Shown piece by piece: positions 62,448 to 64,000 of a DNA stretch of 64,000 nt (position 1 is the stretch's first letter; each line of letters begins with the position of its first letter). Below the pieces are notes generated by a model. It had not been told where the DNA came from. It saw only the letters and a program-made list of their open reading frames with translations, and did not search any database. A program made the position numbers and the translations under genes. Origin of the DNA: Pseudomonas gingeri (GTDB taxonomy: Bacteria; Pseudomonadota; Gammaproteobacteria; Pseudomonadales; Pseudomonadaceae); the NCBI RefSeq assembly GCF_013386165.1, contig NZ_JACAOS010000018.1, positions 62,001-126,000 on the forward strand. Reading direction: 5' to 3'.

Positions 62448-62693
62448 ATGCACGATCCGTTTGAACAATCCTTGCGTGACATGCTCAAGGCCTCGCCGTC
62501 CACCCGTGACGACGACGCTTGCCTGGGGCGTGTCCTGAAAACCGCCAACCGTCAGGTGGGCGCCGGTGATCTCTTCAGTCTGATGGGCCGTTGGCTGCAG
62601 GCGCTGATGATCGCCTTGAACAACGGATCGGCCCACGTTTCGCCGGTTTCCCGTCGAACCCCTATTGCTCGCTCCACGGATAAGGCTGACTGA
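62448..62693 (+). CDS. crfX: CrfX, small protein of the sigX cluster
   Basis: An 81-residue protein (MHDPFEQSLRDMLKASPSTRDDDACLGRVLKTANRQVGAGDLFSLMGRWLQALMIALNNG...). It has one weakly hydrophobic amphipathic helix (about 45-58), a basic C-terminus and no known domain. The name follows the conserved cmaX-crfX-cmpX-sigX order. A GAGAGG site precedes the ATG. It ends 2 bases before cmpX, so the two are co-translated. Function is unknown; links to envelope stress have been proposed for the cluster. Confidence 0.82.
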   Translation: MHDPFEQSLRDMLKASPSTRDDDACLGRVLKTANRQVGAGDLFSLMGRWLQALMIALNNGSAHVSPVSRRTPIARSTDKAD

Positions 62694-62695
62694 AT

Positions 62696-63520
62696 ATGGA
62701 ACTTGACCTCTGGACCCAGAGCCTCGTCACGGCAATGACCGCCTTGTGGACCAAAGTCGCAAACTTCATCCCCAACCTGTTCGGGGCGCTGGTGGTGGTG
62801 TTGCTGGGCTTCGTGGTGGCCAAGCTGCTCGATACCTTGCTGTCCAAGCTGCTGGCAAAATTGGGTTTGGATCGCCTGATGGGCGGCACCGGATTGACCA
62901 AGCTGCTCGGTCGTGCCGGCCTCCAGGTGCCGATCTCGACACTGATCGGCAAGATCGTCTATTGGTTCATTTTGCTGATTTTCCTGGTTTCTGCGGCCGA
63001 ATCACTTGGGCTTGAGCGAGTTTCAGCTACGCTCGACATGCTGGCACTGTATTTGCCGAAAGTATTCGGCGCGGCCCTGGTGCTGTTGGTGGGCGTCTTG
63101 CTGGCGCAATTGGTCAGCGGGCTGGTGCGCGGCGCAGCTGAAGGCGTGGGTCTGGATTACGCTTCAGGCCTGGGGCGGGTTGCCCAGGGGCTGGTGATTA
63201 TCATCAGTATTTCGGTGGCGATCAGTCAGCTGGAGGTCAAGACCGACCTGCTGAACCATGTGATTGTCATCGTGCTTATTACCGTTGGTCTGGCTGTTGC
63301 GCTGGCCATGGGCTTGGGTAGTCGAGAGATCGCCGGACAGATTCTGGCGGGAATTTATGTGCGTGAGCTGTATCAGGTTGGGCAACAAGTGCGTGTGGGA
63401 GAGGTCGAAGGACAGATTGAGGAGATCGGCACGGTCAAGACCACGTTGCTGACTGACGAGGGTGAACTAGTCTCTCTCTCCAATCGGATCTTGCTGGAGC
63501 AGCATGTGAGCAGCCGCTAA
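62696..63520 (+). CDS. cmpX: CmpX, small MscS-type mechanosensitive channel-like protein
   Basis: A 274-residue inner-membrane protein with four to five helices: LFGALVVVLLGFVVAKLL, VYWFILLIFLVSAAESLG, VFGAALVLLVGVLLAQLVSG, QGLVIIISISVAISQL and VIVIVLITVGLAVALAMGLGSREIAGQILAGIYVREL. The last helix and the following beta-rich VRVGEVEGQIEEIGTVKTTLLTDEGELVSLSNRILLEQ are MscS-like pore and beta domains. The classic large MscS C-terminal vestibule is missing. It follows crfX at once and precedes sigX. Confidence 0.88.
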   Translation: MELDLWTQSLVTAMTALWTKVANFIPNLFGALVVVLLGFVVAKLLDTLLSKLLAKLGLDRLMGGTGLTKLLGRAGLQVPISTLIGKIVYWFILLIFLVSAAESLGLERVSATLDMLALYLPKVFGAALVLLVGVLLAQLVSGLVRGAAEGVGLDYASGLGRVAQGLVIIISISVAISQLEVKTDLLNHVIVIVLITVGLAVALAMGLGSREIAGQILAGIYVRELYQVGQQVRVGEVEGQIEEIGTVKTTLLTDEGELVSLSNRILLEQHVSSR

Positions 63521-63551
63521 CCCGGCAAACCCTGCTACTCTATGCCGCCGC

Positions 63552-63578
63552 AAAAAAGCCCGCAGCCATGGGCTGCGG
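63552..63578 (-). terminator. Intrinsic terminator reading on the minus strand, between cmpX and sigX
   Basis: The hairpin CCGCAGCC/GGCTGCGG (63560-63578) has its T-run only in the minus direction (AAAAAA at 63552-63557 on the plus strand). Flanking genes read plus, so it would stop antisense transcription entering cmpX and not the cmpX transcript. Confidence 0.6.
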
Positions 63579-63611
63579 CGGACATTGACCTGACTGTCGG
63601 CCCGACTCGTT

Positions 63612-64000
63612 TTGAATAAAGCTCAATCGCTCTCCATGCGCTACGACCCCCGCGAACTCACCGATGAGGAGTTGGTGTCGCGTGCGCATTCGGAGCTGTT
63701 TCATGTGACCCGCGCCTATGAAGAGTTGATGCGGCGCTATCAACGAACCTTGTTCAGCGTTTGTTCAAGATATTTAGGGAACGAACGTGATGCGGACGAT
63801 GTCTGTCAGGAAGTGATGTTGAAGGTGCTGTATGGCCTCAAGAACTTTGAGGGTAAATCGAAGTTCAAGACATGGCTATATAGCATCACGTACAACGAGT
63901 GTATTACGCAGTATCGCAAAGAGCGTCGAAAGCGGCGTTTGATGGATGCGTTGAGTCTTGACCCCCTCGAGGAAGCGTCTGAAGAGAAGACGCCGAAACC
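63612..64000 (+). CDS. sigX: SigX, ECF sigma factor (5' part, cut by the window edge)
   Basis: The visible 129 codons encode region 2 of an ECF sigma factor: LTDEELVSRAHSELFHVTRAYEELMRRYQRTLFSVCSRYLGNERDADDVCQEVMLKVLYGLKNFEGKSKFKTWLYSITYNECITQYRKERRKRR. The RDADDVCQEV core-binding helix and the FKTWLYSI aromatic cluster are intact. Location after cmaX-crfX-cmpX gives the name. SigX controls envelope and fatty-acid genes, including oprF. The start is probably the TTG at 63612 (TTGAATAAAGCT, MNKAQSLSMRYD), matching relatives; an ATG at 63636 is the alternative. Codon use is clearly less GC-biased than upstream. Confidence 0.92.
   Translation, partial: MNKAQSLSMRYDPRELTDEELVSRAHSELFHVTRAYEELMRRYQRTLFSVCSRYLGNERDADDVCQEVMLKVLYGLKNFEGKSKFKTWLYSITYNECITQYRKERRKRRLMDALSLDPLEEASEEKTPK

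Overview
The window is chromosomal DNA from a Pseudomonas, most likely of the P. fluorescens group. It is GC-rich and densely coding. Diagnostic genes are oprI, cmaX-crfX-cmpX-sigX, the prp cluster with acnD and prpF, the moxR/DUF58/tgpA cluster, and an APS-type cysH. Many intergenic gaps carry the REP/REPIN palindromes typical of this group (GTAGGAGCCGGCTTGC...). I saw no prophage, insertion sequence, CRISPR array, rRNA or tRNA. Both ends cut a gene: an unrecognised minus-strand gene at the left and sigX at the right.

Layout. 0-6 kb: a hotdog thioesterase, two overlapping alpha/beta hydrolases, a DUF4892 protein with a possible coupled leader ORF, an AI-2E/PerM-type membrane protein and a five-EF-hand protein. 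6-17.5 kb: a two-component pair on the minus strand, then the complete high-affinity potassium system kdpFABC-kdpDE, split by REPINs, and a patatin-like protein. 17.7-24 kb: a small lipoprotein, the overlapping moxR-DUF58-tgpA cluster, a CHAD protein and a thioesterase. 24-36 kb: a chemoreceptor, TatD nuclease, MltF-like transglycosylase, DoxX, GreB, a YbbA/YbbP-type ABC transporter divergent from tesA, an L,D-transpeptidase and the major lipoprotein OprI. 36-44 kb: DAHP synthase, a PilZ-like gene and a thioredoxin-like gene whose start codons overlap, a ketopantoate reductase-like gene, a universal stress protein, CysB, CysH and PabB.

44-47.2 kb holds a three-gene cluster that I consider the least understood part of the window. 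It encodes a periplasmic retropepsin-like protein, a cysteine-free (so catalytically dead) transglutaminase-like protein fused to a polytopic membrane domain, and a cytosolic ATP-grasp ligase. 47.4-56 kb is the 2-methylcitrate (propionate) operon prpR-prpB-prpC-acnD-prpF-prpD, with two TGTCGACA palindromes around its promoter and a different class of REP element in each of three internal gaps. 56-59.5 kb is the divergent ppsR/ppsA pair for gluconeogenic PEP synthesis, which fits functionally beside propionate use because that pathway yields pyruvate. 59.7-64 kb carries a hydrolase, rraA, and the envelope-stress cluster cmaX-crfX-cmpX-sigX.

Compared with P. aeruginosa PAO1 as I remember its gene order, the window is a mosaic of blocks (about PA1618-1640, PA2875-2853, PA1749-1768, the prp block, PA1769-1776). 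These joins are from memory and need an alignment.
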